A stretch of DNA of 64,000 nucleotides from Eutreptiella sp. 'Long Island Sound 2002' (taxonomy: Eukaryota; Euglenozoa; Euglenophyceae; Eutreptiales; Eutreptiaceae): positions 116,979,699-117,043,698 of the forward strand of contig OZ038380.1 in the NCBI GenBank assembly GCA_964036045.1. The letters are read 5' to 3'. Shown here piece by piece: positions 35,896-48,700 of this stretch. Position numbers and translations under genes: made by a program. The first letter of the stretch is position 1; every line of letters begins with the position of its first letter. The notes below the pieces were generated by a model. That model searched no databases, was not told where the DNA came from, and saw only the letters and a program-made list of their open reading frames with translations.

Positions 35896-38800
35896 TTACA
35901 GTGCTGTAGCAGCCACCAAATGGACCAACACGACCCTGACATCCAAGGAAATGTTCTTTTTCCTTAGATAATCCATCCAGACCGTGGTATACCTCGGCAC
36001 AAAACTGCTCGGAGGCTCCCATGAATCTCTGGATGCGGCAAATCCCTTCAGACGGACTTTATAAAGCCGCCCCCCAGGCGTCCCCGGGTCTGGCTTGTCC
36101 GTCAGGATCTTCTCGGCGGTGAAGTCGTCGTCCTCACCCTCGTCATCCGAGTCCACATCGCCGGCTGTGAACTCGAAGGTGACGGGACATCCGCTTTGGT
36201 CTGGTGCTCGGGGACGAAGCTGGGTATGGTCGCGGTCAAGGATCTTGTTATCCCCCACACGAACCGCATACACATCCTGCCCGACCTTCCCAACGATTAC
36301 CCCCGGCACATACCAAGACGCCTGCCGATGCCTGGACAGACATCCTTGTGGTGCCGCTCCACCCATACGGTGTCTCTGAGAGCATATTTCTGGACTTTTT
36401 CCTGCTTGAAGTACTTGGCCCTCTTCTCATGCTCGTCCTGAAGTGCTTTGCACACCTTGGCTGCCGTGTTGTCCGCCTCAGCCATCATAGCACTCGCATC
36501 CCGGGCCACTTTGCCATGGTTCAACCACGGGAGAGTGCGTGACACTCGATCCCGTAGGAACAGGATACGATGGGGCGACAGTCCAGGGGGCCCCGGAAGG
36601 TCGTGGTAGCCTGGAGAACTCTCCACAGCGGAGTCTACCAATTCCGGCCCGGTTCCTTAATGTGCAACTGGGGGAACTTCTCGAACATCTGCCGGCCGGC
36701 CACCTCAGCCCGGCCATTCGACCGGCTGCCGTACGCCACGGTCTTGGCGTGCCGAATCCCCATGTGCTTGCACATCGTCTTGAACCACGTCCCGACAAAT
36801 TGACTGCCCCAATCGCTGCAGGTGACAGCTGGGACATCAAAAATCATCAGCCAATGCCTGATCATGGCGTTGGCGACGGTCTTGGCCTGCACACCCACTC
36901 CATGCTTGTCCTTCTTGTCCTTCTTCTTGGATTTCTTGCCGGGGACCGCCACGATATATCCGCTGTGCCTATCCACCGCCAAGATGACACAGTCGTAAAT
37001 CTCTCCTTCCCCGGTGACCTCGGGCATGGCGAATACATCCATGACCACGGACCGCATAGGGGCCTCCGGTATAGCCGTGTACACCGGGTTGCCCGCCGTG
37101 GAGTGGTTGGGGCTCTTCGTTGCCCGACACACGGCGCAGTCGCTGCAGTACTTGTCCAGGATGGCGTAGTACCCCGCTGGGAACTTGAAGCGCCACTCCA
37201 GGTCCTGCTGCATCTTGTCCCGACCAGGATGCATGATCTGGGCGTTATGCCAGTGGTCAATGAGCTCCTCCATTCGGTTCTCAGGGACCAATAGCTTGTC
37301 CTTGAGGAATAATTTATCTCCATCCTCGGTCAAGCCCTCAGGCCATTCGTCGTCCGACGGGGCGCTCACGGCATTCCAGTACATGCTAGTCATCCGACCA
37401 GTCTTCTGTGAGCACCGACCTGACTAGCTCTGCGGGGGCCACCATCCATTGCTCGAGGGTTTCTTCTCGAATAGCTTGGACTCGGGCGCCCCGGAACTTG
37501 GCCAGGTCTGTACGGTTTGCCATCACCACAAAGCACTTAAACCCTTCTTGGTCCATGGCCTTCTCCATCTCGATGATGCGCTTGGCCTCCTCGATCTCCT
37601 CGGCGTCCCCATTGCTGGATATGTCCATCCATGCCTTGCCCGCGGGGTAGGCCCATCAACTGAGGCAATCTGCCACAGTGTTGTCCTTCCCCGGGACATA
37701 TACGACGCTGTGGTCGGACTTGGCGAACGTCTCATGCCATCAGGCCCTCACTGCCGCCGGTCCCGAGGGGGTGTCGACGTGCTCCTTGTGCCAGCTCTGT
37801 AAGGACTGATGGTCCGTACAAACCACCATCGGTTGTAATCGGATGTGGCCAGACCACTTTCTGAGCGCACAAACAATGGCGTACAACTCCTTCTCCCTCG
37901 CGGTCCAGGTTCGACGTTGGCCCTCGGCCAGGATCCGGTTCCAAAACGCCACGGGTACCTGCGACCTGTCGTCCCGGACCTCCTCGAGGACTGCCCCTAC
38001 AGCATAGTCCGAGGCGTCCGTCCGTAGCACGAATCCCTTGTTCGGGTCCACCAGGAATAGCCCCAGCTGCCCCAGGAGTCGCTCCTTCAGGTGGCTGAAT
38101 GCATCCTCGGCCTTAGGGGTCCAGGCAAGCTTCTTCTTGCTCCCCTTCCGGCCATCGAACCTACCCACCTGCAGCATCTCGTGCAGCGGGCCCGATAGTT
38201 CTGCATACATCCGGACATAGCCCGAATAGTAATTGCCGAACCCCATGAAGGATCGGAGTGCGCTGATGGTCTGGGGCTTCTCCCAGTGGTGCAGGGAAGC
38301 CAGCTTCCCAGGCATGGGACGGCGTTGCCCGTGACCAACCACCTGACCCGGAAACTCCACTTCCTTCACGAAGAGTGAGGCTTTGGTGGGCTTGCACACC
38401 ATGTTGTGCTTGTCCAGCTCGCTGAGCACTCGGTGCAGATCATTCTCATGCGCTTCGATGAGCTCTTCCTCAGTCATGTCTTCCGTGCCGGACCCGGTGA
38501 TGATGTCATCCACAAAGGGGTCGGCACAGTCCCGGACAGGACCGAGTGGGTCCTCCATCATGCGCTGAAAAGCAGCGTTGCCATTCTTGGCGCCCATAGG
38601 CACCACTTTCCACTGCATGGGCCCGAGCGTCGTCGACATCGCTGTGCAGGGCCTGGAGTCCGGGTGTAGCGGCATCTGGTGATAGCCGTGTTTCAGGTCT
38701 ACCACCGTGAAGATCCGCTTTTTTTGTTGTTTTTGGAGGATGGTGTCGATCAGAGGAAGCGAGTACAAGTCGTGCTCGGTTTGCTCGTGCAAACCCCTGT

Positions 38801-40799
38801 AATCAACCACCAACCTCCATTCGCCCTTCTCTTTAATGGGCACGATAAAGGCCTGGCTGGCCAACTCACTGTCGGAGGGTTCGATCCAGCCCCGCTCAAT
38901 AAACTCGGCCAACAACTTCTTCATGGCCTCGGCCCGATCGCCCTGAAGTTGGTACTCCCGATGACGATAGATCTCGGGGTTCGGCTTCAGCTTGATCCTC
39001 GCTCTGCCAAACCTCCCACAATCTGGTGCGTTCCTATTGGCGGCGCCACTGAATAGCCGCGGATAGGCATTTATCAGCCTCTCCTTCAGCTCGGCACCCT
39101 TCGGGATCTCCTCGGCCTCTTCAGCCGCTTGCTTCGGTATCGATACCACCGACCGCACTACGGTAGGGGCCTCTTCTGGGTCTGAGTCCGACTTCTTCTT
39201 GTCCGATATGCCGGCTTCATCGTCGTGGGGTGCACTTCCCACCGATAATCTTCGGAATTTTGCGGCATCAGCCGGGTTCTTGTCGCTACTAGCCCCCATT
39301 CTTGGAAAATCCCACGTTGGCAGGTCCGATCCAACCGGACCATCATATTGGTCCCCGATGTGATCCATGATCCTCGCCACGAACTCATCCTTCTCGTACT
39401 TGCCGGTGACCAACATCTTGTCATCCCACCAATGAGGAGATGTGACCATGGCCCGCCCCTTCTTGGCTGCCACACGGTCGTGCATCCCCATTCGCATGTA
39501 GTTGACGACGTGGTCCATCTTGGCGTGGGACAGGACATCAATGCCATCTTTTGGCTGATCCGTCTCCTTTTTTTGGGCTCAAACATGACCCGCATGGGCA
39601 CCGCCTCAACCCTACGGATGAATACTTCATCACCCGTGGGCTGGGCTTGCGCCCCATCCACCAGGAAAGCCTTGGTACCCCACGCTTGACCAGAAGAGGG
39701 CATTGATAAACCCTTGGTGTCGATGAACAACTCCTCCTCTGGCCAAAATGACATCTCGTTCAGGGTGATGGAGTCCAGCGTCGACTTGAGACCTTCCAGC
39801 GGACATGGGGCGGATCCTATGCCGGTTATGACCAGGATCCCCTTCGCCCTATCCGTGACGATCTTCTCCACCGTACGTCTTGTATTTTCCGGGGAGCCAT
39901 GCCAATACATGGGCCCCCACTCCTTCAAACCCCAATGCCTGTGCCAGGCTGAGTCTCCTCAATGCCAATGCCTCCTACCCTTCCGCAAAAGTGGGGCATC
40001 TCGGGCGCTTCGGCTCCCAGCGTCTGGATCATCCTGGCATACACCTGCGGCGCCATTCCATACTCCGTGACCTGAACTCCGCGGTCTCCTCTGGACTTGG
40101 CACCCACAGCTTGTACCGCTTGAACGATCCGATCCTCTTCCTCAGCATTCTATTGGGATGATCCGCATGCATAGTACGTGGACAGCCATGTAAGGCATTT
40201 ATTATTCTCCCGGACCAGCGTTGAACGATGGGGAAGGGCCCCAATGGCGTTTCCCACCATGAAGTCATACCCCATGATCATATCCCAATCTGTAATGTCG
40301 GCCACATAGAAGTTCCCGGATAGAGTGCTTCTCTTCGCCAGATCAGGGCGGTTCAAGCGCTCATGCTCCCAGACTTCCATATTGATAGTGGCCTCATGGG
40401 TGCCGCCACCCATAATCTCTGCATTGGCCACCTTCAGGCATACCGGTCTACGGCTGGGCTGCAGGGATTCCTCCTTGAACAACCCTCTCCGGACCAGGCT
40501 CACCTGGGCACCGGAATCCACCAAAACATCTGCCACCAACTCCTCTTGTCCGCACCGTACACGCACCTTCAAGTGCAACTGCCGCTCGTCACCCTGCGAT
40601 GTATGGACGACTCTCACGGCATGCAAGACTAGCACATCCGGGTGCATCAAGACTTTGACGGTATGGTCACGGATGGTGTAGATTTTGGGCCGGTCCTGCC
40701 CGTCAACGGGGCTCTCCGTGGTCGCTCCTCCTTTCTTGCCACGTCCCTTGCCCACATACACTTCCCTTGGCAGGGCGCTCCAGGGGTTGGGAGTGGCAA
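35896..40799 (-). pseudogene. pol: E3 pol: protease, RT, RNase H, integrase, chromodomain, decayed
   Basis: The region reads, in element order: protease with VDSGAQVSLV (about 40510), remnants of the domain with DRAKGILVITG (about 39840), RT-RNase H open from 39518 to 37740 with VDYRGLHEQ, VDLKHGYHQM, FVDD and RTDASDY, integrase with CSDCAVC, VMDVFAMP, CSDWGSQF and RSNGRAEV (36640-37393), and a chromodomain with RLYKVRLKGF and DSWEPPSSFV (35990-36075). Stops and shifts break it: TGA at 37740-37742 and again near 37658, several shifts between 39900 and 40270, and shifts near 37390, 36640 and 36370. Two stops and the Arg-to-Trp change in CSDW fit C-to-T changes. The N-terminal end continues across E2 into 57907. 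Confidence 0.88.
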
Positions 40800-43745
40800 T
40801 GACGCGTTCCCGTTGGGGGCCGGCCACGGGACGCTGCGGGACACGCGCAAGTGAGCAGGCAGGCAAAGCACTACGCTCACAGGGGCATCAATGCGCTCAT
40901 GTCATGTGACAAAGCGTTTCAGAATCCTTGCCACTCTGCAAAGAGGGAACGAAAGTATGTACAGCAACACATCAGGATATGTACACATGGGGTTAAGACT
41001 GGACTGGGGGAAGGGCATCAAGGGACAATAGACACTCAGTCCCAACTCATATCCCAATCCCAGGTCCGACCCTCTCAGTGGCTGGTAGGGGCGGGGGCTC
41101 AAACACAACCCATGCCCTGCTCAGTCCGGACCCTGAAACTCTGCCAATGGGAGAGGTGTCCCGCACAGCCACAGGCGCGTTCCTGGGAACCAATAAGCTC
41201 CAAGGCCAACAGACAGTGGCTCTCTATGCTCCCCTAACGGCAGGTCCAAACTCCACTCTGAGCGAGAGATATGGCCCCGCCATTATCACCCAGGAGTTGG
41301 TAGCTGAAAGTGGGCTGTTTCAGCCCAAACTGAAATTAACTCAAAAATCCCCATAATTGACCCCTCGTCCGGACCCGCCAGAGGTAGGGACGAGGCAACT
41401 GACCCTGTGCCCTTCGAGTACGAACTTCTTGGAGCCCTCACCGAAATTGGTTCCCTCTGAGGTCCCGGCATCAGGGCAACACGGATGAGTCAGGTGGGGT
41501 CATGATGCCAAAATCACCAAAATTGGCGTCATTCCCACGCATGGCTCGCCTGACCAAGGTAAGGCCAATGGCTCACAGGGTAGGAGGCAGGACCTCGGAC
41601 TTTCATCTGAGTGTACAACTTAAATTTAGGTCCGGGCTCACTATGGGCCTAGAGAAATGGGGCCGCCAATTGACCACACGGAAGGGGGAAATTGGGGTCC
41701 CGAAATTGGGTCATTTTGGCTGCTTGAAATGAGCCAAAATCTGGTGTGCTCCCAATGGTATATCTCCACGCCGGCTTGGAGATCGGATCTGCCATTCCAT
41801 ACGCGATCCACCAGGAGTCCAACGTAGACTCCCATGCAACTGGCCCCCAAAGATCTCCATGCCACTTGGTGTGGTGACGATCCCAATCGGGTCCACAAAT
41901 GCCAAAATGGCAAAATTGCCCATACTCACTTTGGGCTAGCGCCTTAACGAAGGTGGCTCCGCTTCGCCCACGTGGTGTGTGGACCATGGGGACCATTACC
42001 CATAACACCCATGTCATATATGGTCCATTGGTCCATGCGTCCGGCGTGCACGAGGGTTAGAACATAGTGCACGGCGGGCAGCAAAAGTGAAAAATTGCTC
42101 AAAATGGCCAAAAATGCGCACACTCATGGTTGGGGCAAATGAGGCACATGCCCGACTCGGACCGCAGTGTGCCATAGGATTGGTATCAAGTCATATATGT
42201 CCAACATATCTTTTGGGCGTCGCCCAACTCCTCCGGTATTGGGTATGGCAGGGTCGCCAAGTGAGCCCATGATTTGGGTTAGTCCCAAATCGCCAACATG
42301 GCGGCCACGGTATGCCAAGCTCAAGAGGAGTTATTCGCCGGGTCCAAGATATGTTGGGCACCGAAGTATGTACCCCCATATCATACTTGGGTCATGATGT
42401 CAATTGAGCGCAACGTTGAGATACACGGTCGCCACTTGACATCATGACGGGCCAAAAATGGCAAAATTGGCACAAGCACACACAAAAGTGCCTTGAAAGG
42501 TGCATAATTATATTATAATATCTTCGGCTTGGATCGTGCAATCACTTAATACTTCTAAACACAATGACTTGACACCAATGACCTTCGATCCCACATATGT
42601 GCTCCACTTGGGGCGCCTTGAAAGGTTACGAGCGCTACTTCCCAAGTGGGCACATGAAAATATGGAAAATTGCAAAAAACACACCACGCTCCCAACGCAT
42701 CGCTTCGGGATCACCACACAAGCTTCCCTTCACGAAGGTTAGGCTCGCAATTGATCGTAGGGAGTATGGAGAAGGGCCTTGCACAATCTGAGGTCCATTG
42801 GCGGGCTTGGCTTGGAGCAATGGACCCGCCAAATGGGCACGCAACACAACACATGGCACATACCACATATTGCCCAAAAAGGTAGCTCCCACCACGATAT
42901 GTCATGCCCCTCCAAGGGCATAACTTTGTGTCAATCCCTCATAGGAACTCAAGAAGAGTTCCTATGCAACACCAACACTTGCGCGCTACACTCGAAGGTT
43001 ATCTTAACGCACGCAATATCATGGCCAAAGAGTTATAACGCAAACTCTACCCTCTTGACCATGATCCATTACACTAGCGCGCACGTGTGGAAACGCAAGG
43101 CATATAATGCTTCCTAAATTACGTCGGGAGTATTGTGAATACATCCCACGTTTCCTTATTGTCATTCCTCGCAAGCAACACGAGATATGACCCTCACAAG
43201 TGGCCGCACGAATCAACTTTGTTTTGCCCATATCTTTAAGACAAATGGAGGGCAGGATAAAGGGGAAGTTGATTCGTGCATAGGGAAGCACGTAGGTCCA
43301 CTCGGAAGAGGTCAAATCAAGTGCGGGGATGTCGATATCGAAAATCTGATTTCGACATCCTGAAAAATTCGGATTAAGGTTGCGAGTGTAGAATGTGAAA
43401 ATTGCGGAAGCATCCATGCAGTTCCTGAAGGCTTTGGAGCCTTCGTCGCGGATAGCGTTAAAATTTCCATTAATTACAGTTAAACTGGCGGTTACGGTAA
43501 AGTCGCGATCCAACCGCCAGCAGTCAAAACAGTGAGTATCAGAACGGAAGCGTAAAAATTGACGGAAACAATATGAAAATAAAACCCTGTTGATTCCTGA
43601 TATTCTGATACACAAATCTCCGCTCGCGGTGCATCGGTTGCCGATGCGGGGCTTTACGGCACGGAACACTTCCGTACATGGGGTTAGTGGACCGGAGACC
43701 GGTTGTATGCCGTAACCTGGCCATGGGGTTCTGGGTACCGCTTCA
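40800..43745 (-). repeat. E2 LTR (3' LTR in the sense of the element)
   Basis: This 2,946-bp repeat of 54961-57906 is alignable along its length with the E1 LTRs. It lacks the 40-bp duplication near the outer end and the TATA-like box (TGTGTATC in its place). The arms of the conserved inverted repeat are at about 43207-43220 and 43266-43278. Confidence 0.95.
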
Positions 43746-43756
43746 CCCCCCTCCTT
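43746..43756 (-). other. E2 polypurine tract
   Basis: AAGGAGGGGGG in element sense directly precedes the 3' LTR, as in E1. Confidence 0.85.
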
Positions 43757-45217
43757 AGAGCAAACCCTGGGGGGGGCTCGATAACACCCACGCATGGCAG
43801 CGGGTACCCAGGACCACTTCCTGAAAGGGGGGGGGGTGTCACATCCTCACTTTGGTGAGTCACAGTAAGATAGGTATGATGCTGTATAAGGTCGTAGCAC
43901 ATGTATAGTATCAACTATCAAGTCCCAGGTCCTGGCGGCGATTGTTCGGCATCCAAAGGACCCGTTAACCCATACCAGGCGCACCGGGGGCCGGCTGCTA
44001 CGGTCACCACCACAGCGGTAGTGGCATACACGGCCAACATAGGCGACACACGACGACCGAGGTGGTCCCACAAGTCGAGAGCGACCACAAAGATCCATCA
44101 GGCTACCCCAAGCTTCCCAAGGCCCGCCGACTGGGGAGAGTCCCCACGGGTCCTTCCTCGGGCGCACCATGTCCATATCCATACGACGCGAGTCCAGAGT
44201 GCGATAGTCGAACTCCTTAAGAACCCCAGATCTTAAGGGAACTCCTCCTTAAGGGATCGGGCATCAAGGCCGTCTTTTCCCTCGCCCTACTGCCACGAAG
44301 GCCATACATGAGGGAGTCCTCATGCAGTGTGGGCGGAGGCGTCGACTCCTCAAACCACCAGTTTCCGAGGCAGACTGACCGAGGTCAGGAGCACCGGAGG
44401 CCGCCATCCGAATGCAAGTGCGTCTGCGAATCGGTAGGCTCACACTGGGACTGACAGTGGCGGACCGCTGGGAGTGTAGTCAGGCAACTGGGCTTCCCGC
44501 CTGGCGCCATCAGGATCCCCACACATCACAGTGAATAGGGCAACACGGTATCACAGGCACTCAAACAGTAGCATCTGTATTCAGGTACTGGTCCAGGCTA
44601 GACCAGGCGGTACGAATATGTAAACGGCGACTCAAGGCGCCTCTGTATCCCGATTCGTGGTGAAAAACAGTCCATCCCTCAGCGATGGGCTGATGACAAT
44701 TAACATACAGATGCACATATCCTGGAGGGCAGAAAAACAAGCAATAATCTGGGTAAATAGGCGTGTAAACACGCTCCGGATAGAGCGCCAAACCACGCCA
44801 CGGTCAGGATAAGGCAATGCAGGAGGGTGGACAGGAAAACGCCTGAGTCCAGGCCATATATAGTCTGCAGACACACGTCGACTGGTCTGGATCCCGCAAA
44901 TGCCATGGGACCAGACCACACACCAAAAATTGCAATGCCGATGACAGCGGCATCCGTTGCGCAACGTCGTATGGGCTTCAAGGCCCCAAGAGCTCAGAAA
45001 TATGAAGGTCGGTCGCCCTACCTGGTTTCCCAAGGATTCAGCAGGGGGGGGAGTGACGAATAGAATTGAAAGAGAGGGGCCATCCTCCTCTGGATTCAGC
45101 AGGGGGGGGTATATGGCCACTCTGTCACCGAAAGATGGAAGAGAGCAAACAAGCAAGGGACGATTCGTCGGCCTCACAAGCGCTCAGAACGCATCAGGGG
45201 AGAGCTCAGGGCGCTGA
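43757..45217 (-). other. E2 region between pol and 3' LTR
   Basis: The counterpart of 6253-7713 in E1 is similar along its length. A sense-strand frame of 111 codons (43847-44182) matches the 107-codon frame of E1, starting MDMVRPRKDPWGLSP in both. No function is recognised, and conservation may only reflect shared recent origin. Confidence 0.6.
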
Positions 45218-45731
45218 TCAGGCACCCCTGGCTGCAATCGCCCAGGCGAGTGCTGCCAAGTCCGAAACGTGGATCTTGGTCTTGTGCTTGCGGATGTACT
45301 CCATGAAGGGAGTGTTCACCCGCGGCACAAACGAGGAGACGGGTTCCCAGGTGTCGTGGGACGGCCCATAGCCTCGCCAACGAACCTTGAACTCCAGACC
45401 TCCGGGTGCCGAGGCCTTCGGACGCTGAGCCAGGATCTTCTCGACTGTATAGTCGTCCTGCTCAGCATAGTCGTCGTCCGAATCGGCCTCATGTGCGGCG
45501 TAGCTCAGGGACACATGCTGGCCACGGAGGTCGGGTTCCCGCACACGGAGTTGACTCTCGTGGCGCTCTCGGAACTGTCCGTAACCCACCTTGATGCGGT
45601 AGGTGTCCTCACCAATCCTGCGCACCACCTCGCCGGGTGTGAACCAGGTCTTGGTGCGGTGGGTGCCCATGGGGCGGGGTCTGATCACCCACACCGGGTC
45701 TCCCACCCTGAACTTCTGCGCTGTCGAGCTT
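45218..45731 (-). pseudogene. pol: E2 pol, C-terminal end with chromodomain, out of frame
   Basis: A deletion of one G in the run at 45732-45734 (GGGG in E1) shifts the last 170 codons relative to the rest of pol. The segment holds an SH3-like stretch (DPVWVIRPRP, then RTKTWFTPGEVVRRIG) and the chromodomain (EFKVRWRGYG, DTWEPVSSFV). Because of the shift, an integrase made from E2 would lack the chromatin-targeting module unless ribosomes slip. Confidence 0.88.
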
Positions 45732-48700
45732 GGGCGGACTTCTGACGCTCAGCATGCTCCTTCTCAAGCTGCTGGCGGATGTCCCGCGCCGTTTGCTCTT
45801 GCCGCGCGAAGAACTCCTTGGCGTCCATAGCCATGCCATCACCAGACAAGGGAAGTCCCCTACCCAGGGGGTCCCTGCCGAACAGAATCTGGTGAGGGGA
45901 CAAACCGCCCGGAGTGGGGGTGTCATGATGGGCCTTCAGAGCAGGCCACATCTCCTCAAACCAGTTCCGCCGTGGATTGGTGATATGGATCTTGCGCAGC
46001 TTCTCGAACAGCTGCTGTCCAGCCACTTCAGCACGGCCGTTAGACCGGCTGAGATAGGCGACGCTCTTGGCATGACGTATCCCCATGAGGGAACACATAG
46101 CCTTGAACCAGCCACCAGTAAACCGGGGCCCTCGGTCACTGCAAATGGTGCGGGGGATGTCAAAGACGGTCAGCCAATGACGAATCATCATGACTGCCAC
46201 TTCCTTGGCAAGCAACCCCTTTTTGCGTGCCGGAACGGCTACAACGTAGCCCCTGTGGCGGTCCACACAGAGAACCACACAGTCAAAGGTCTCCTTGCCA
46301 ATGTGCACTTCGGGCATGGAGAAGACGTCCATGGCCACGCTCTCCATGGGCTGGTCAGGAACGGGGGTCCATTGGGGTTCCCCCTTGACGTTCCGGTTGT
46401 CGGGATTGCAGGCCTGACAGACCGAGCAACCCTTCCTGACCTTCTTGATGGCGGTGTAGAGAACGATATGGTCGATCTCGAACCGACGCTGCATGTCAAG
46501 AGCTTGCTTCTTGACCCCTGGGTGCAGCATGTGGTGGTGCCAAGCTTCACACAGCTCGAGCACCCGGGACTCTGGTACTAGCAGCTTACCATTCCGGTAG
46601 AGCTTGCCGTCTTCCTCAGTCAGCCCCTTTGGCCACTTCTGCCCGTCGTCAGGGTCGGTCACAGCCCTATACTCGGCCGCAAAGGCCTCAGACTTGGCGT
46701 AGTCGTCGGTCCAGTCGTCCTGGAGGCAAGACTCCGGGAAGAGGTGCTTGTCGGACTCAGCTCCCTCAGGGGCGAGTACTCTGACCGCCCTGCGCACCCT
46801 AGTGCTGAGGGGGGCATCCGCGGCCATGACGACGAAGCATTTTGCACCCTCCTCCTCCATCAGGCGCTCCATTTCAATGATTCTCTTGGCTTCAGCGGTC
46901 TCAGCCTCATCGCCATGGGCAGAGATGTCCGTCATGCCCTTGCTGGCGGGATAGGCCCACCTACTGAGACAGTCCGCCACGGTGTTATCCTTTCCAGGAA
47001 TATACACAACCGTAAGGTCGAACTTGGCCAAGGTCTCATGCCATCTTGCCCGTCGGGAGGCGGGACCTGAGGGGGTGTCCACGTGCTCTTTGTGCCACGA
47101 CTGCAGACTCTGATGGTCGGTGCAGACAGTGACAAGATGGAGGGCTATGTACCCAGCCCATTTCCTGAGAGCCATGACGATGGCATACGCCTCCTTTTCA
47201 CGGGGCGTCCACGTCCGTCTCTGGCCTTCCGCCAGGACTCGGCTCCAGAAGGCCACGGGCACGTGCCTCCCGTCGTCAAGCACTTGCTCGAACACAGCGC
47301 CAATGGCGTAGTCGGAAGCGTCGGTGCGCAGGACGAACCCTCGGTCGGGATCCACGAGGTGCAGACCCACTGCGGATAGCAGCGCCTGCTTCATCCCCTC
47401 AAAGGCACGGTCGGACTCAGCTGTCCAGACCAAAGCCTTCTTGGACCCCTTCTTGGTCTCCTCTCGGTTGCCCTTGAGCATGGTCGTCATGGGGGCTGCA
47501 TACTCGGCATACATTTTAATATACCCCGAGTAGTAGTTGCAGAACCCCAGATACGCCCGTAGCTCAGAGACCGTTTTGGGCTTTTCCCAGTGCTCAATCG
47601 CAGCCACCTTGCCAGGTATGGGCTTTCGCTGCCCGTTCCCGACTACGTGGCCAGCGAAGACCTCCTCGCTTACCGCAATGGTGGCCTTGTCACGGCTGCC
47701 CGTGAGTTTGTGCCGAACCAGAAGGTCCAGCACTCGAGTGACGTCCCTCTCGTGTGCCTCCAGGAGCTCCTCGTAGCTCATGCTGGGGTCCCCGGACGCG
47801 ACGATCACGTCGTCCACGAAGGGGTCCGCACAGTCGCGCACCGGCTCAAGCAGGTTCTCCAGCATCCGCTGAAAAGCCGCATTGCCGTTGGTAACGCCCA
47901 TGGGCATCACCTTCCACTGGAGAGGTCCAAGTGGGGTGCTCATGGCTGTGCAGGCACGGGACTCCTCGGCGAGAGGCATCTGATGATAACCATGTTTCAG
48001 GTCAATCACCGTGAAGATCCTCCGCCGGTGTTGCTTTTGCAGCATATCCTCAATGAGGGGCAGCGTATAGCTGTCGTGCTGCGTTTGGGCGTTCAGGCCG
48101 CGGTAGTTGACCACGAGCCGCCACTCACCGGCAACCTTCTTGGGGACGACGAAGCAGGGAGAGGCCCACTCGGAGTGGCACGGCTCAAGCCAGCCTCTCT
48201 GGATGAAGTCACGGAGGATCTTCTCCATGGCCTCTTTCCTCTCGCCCCTCAGGGCAAACTCCCGGTGCCGATACACACGGGGGTCCTGCTTCAGTCGTAT
48301 CTTGGCCTCGCCATACGGTCCACGCACCGGTGGGGGGAACACAGGTTTTCCGCTGAAGAAGGTGTCACCATACTTCTGCTTCAGCCTGGCTCTCAATGCC
48401 TGGATCTTGGGGCAGTCATCGGACTCCGCCTTGGCTTTTCCGGGCACTTGAACCACGGAGCTTACTTGAGGGGTAGCTACTCCGCTCGCTTTCGGCTCAG
48501 GTGGTCTTCCCAGGTGGCCCAAAGGGCCATCTCTGGTCTTGCCTCGGAATAGATCGCCGTAGGTGGGTGGGTTACCGCCAGGCGGCTCGTCTTGGCTGGA
48601 CATGTGATCCAGCACCCTCTGTACGAAGATATTCCCGTCATAGGGACCGGAGACGATGGAGTCCACTTCCCACCAGGCTTTGTCCTGGCCCTTGCCCTCA

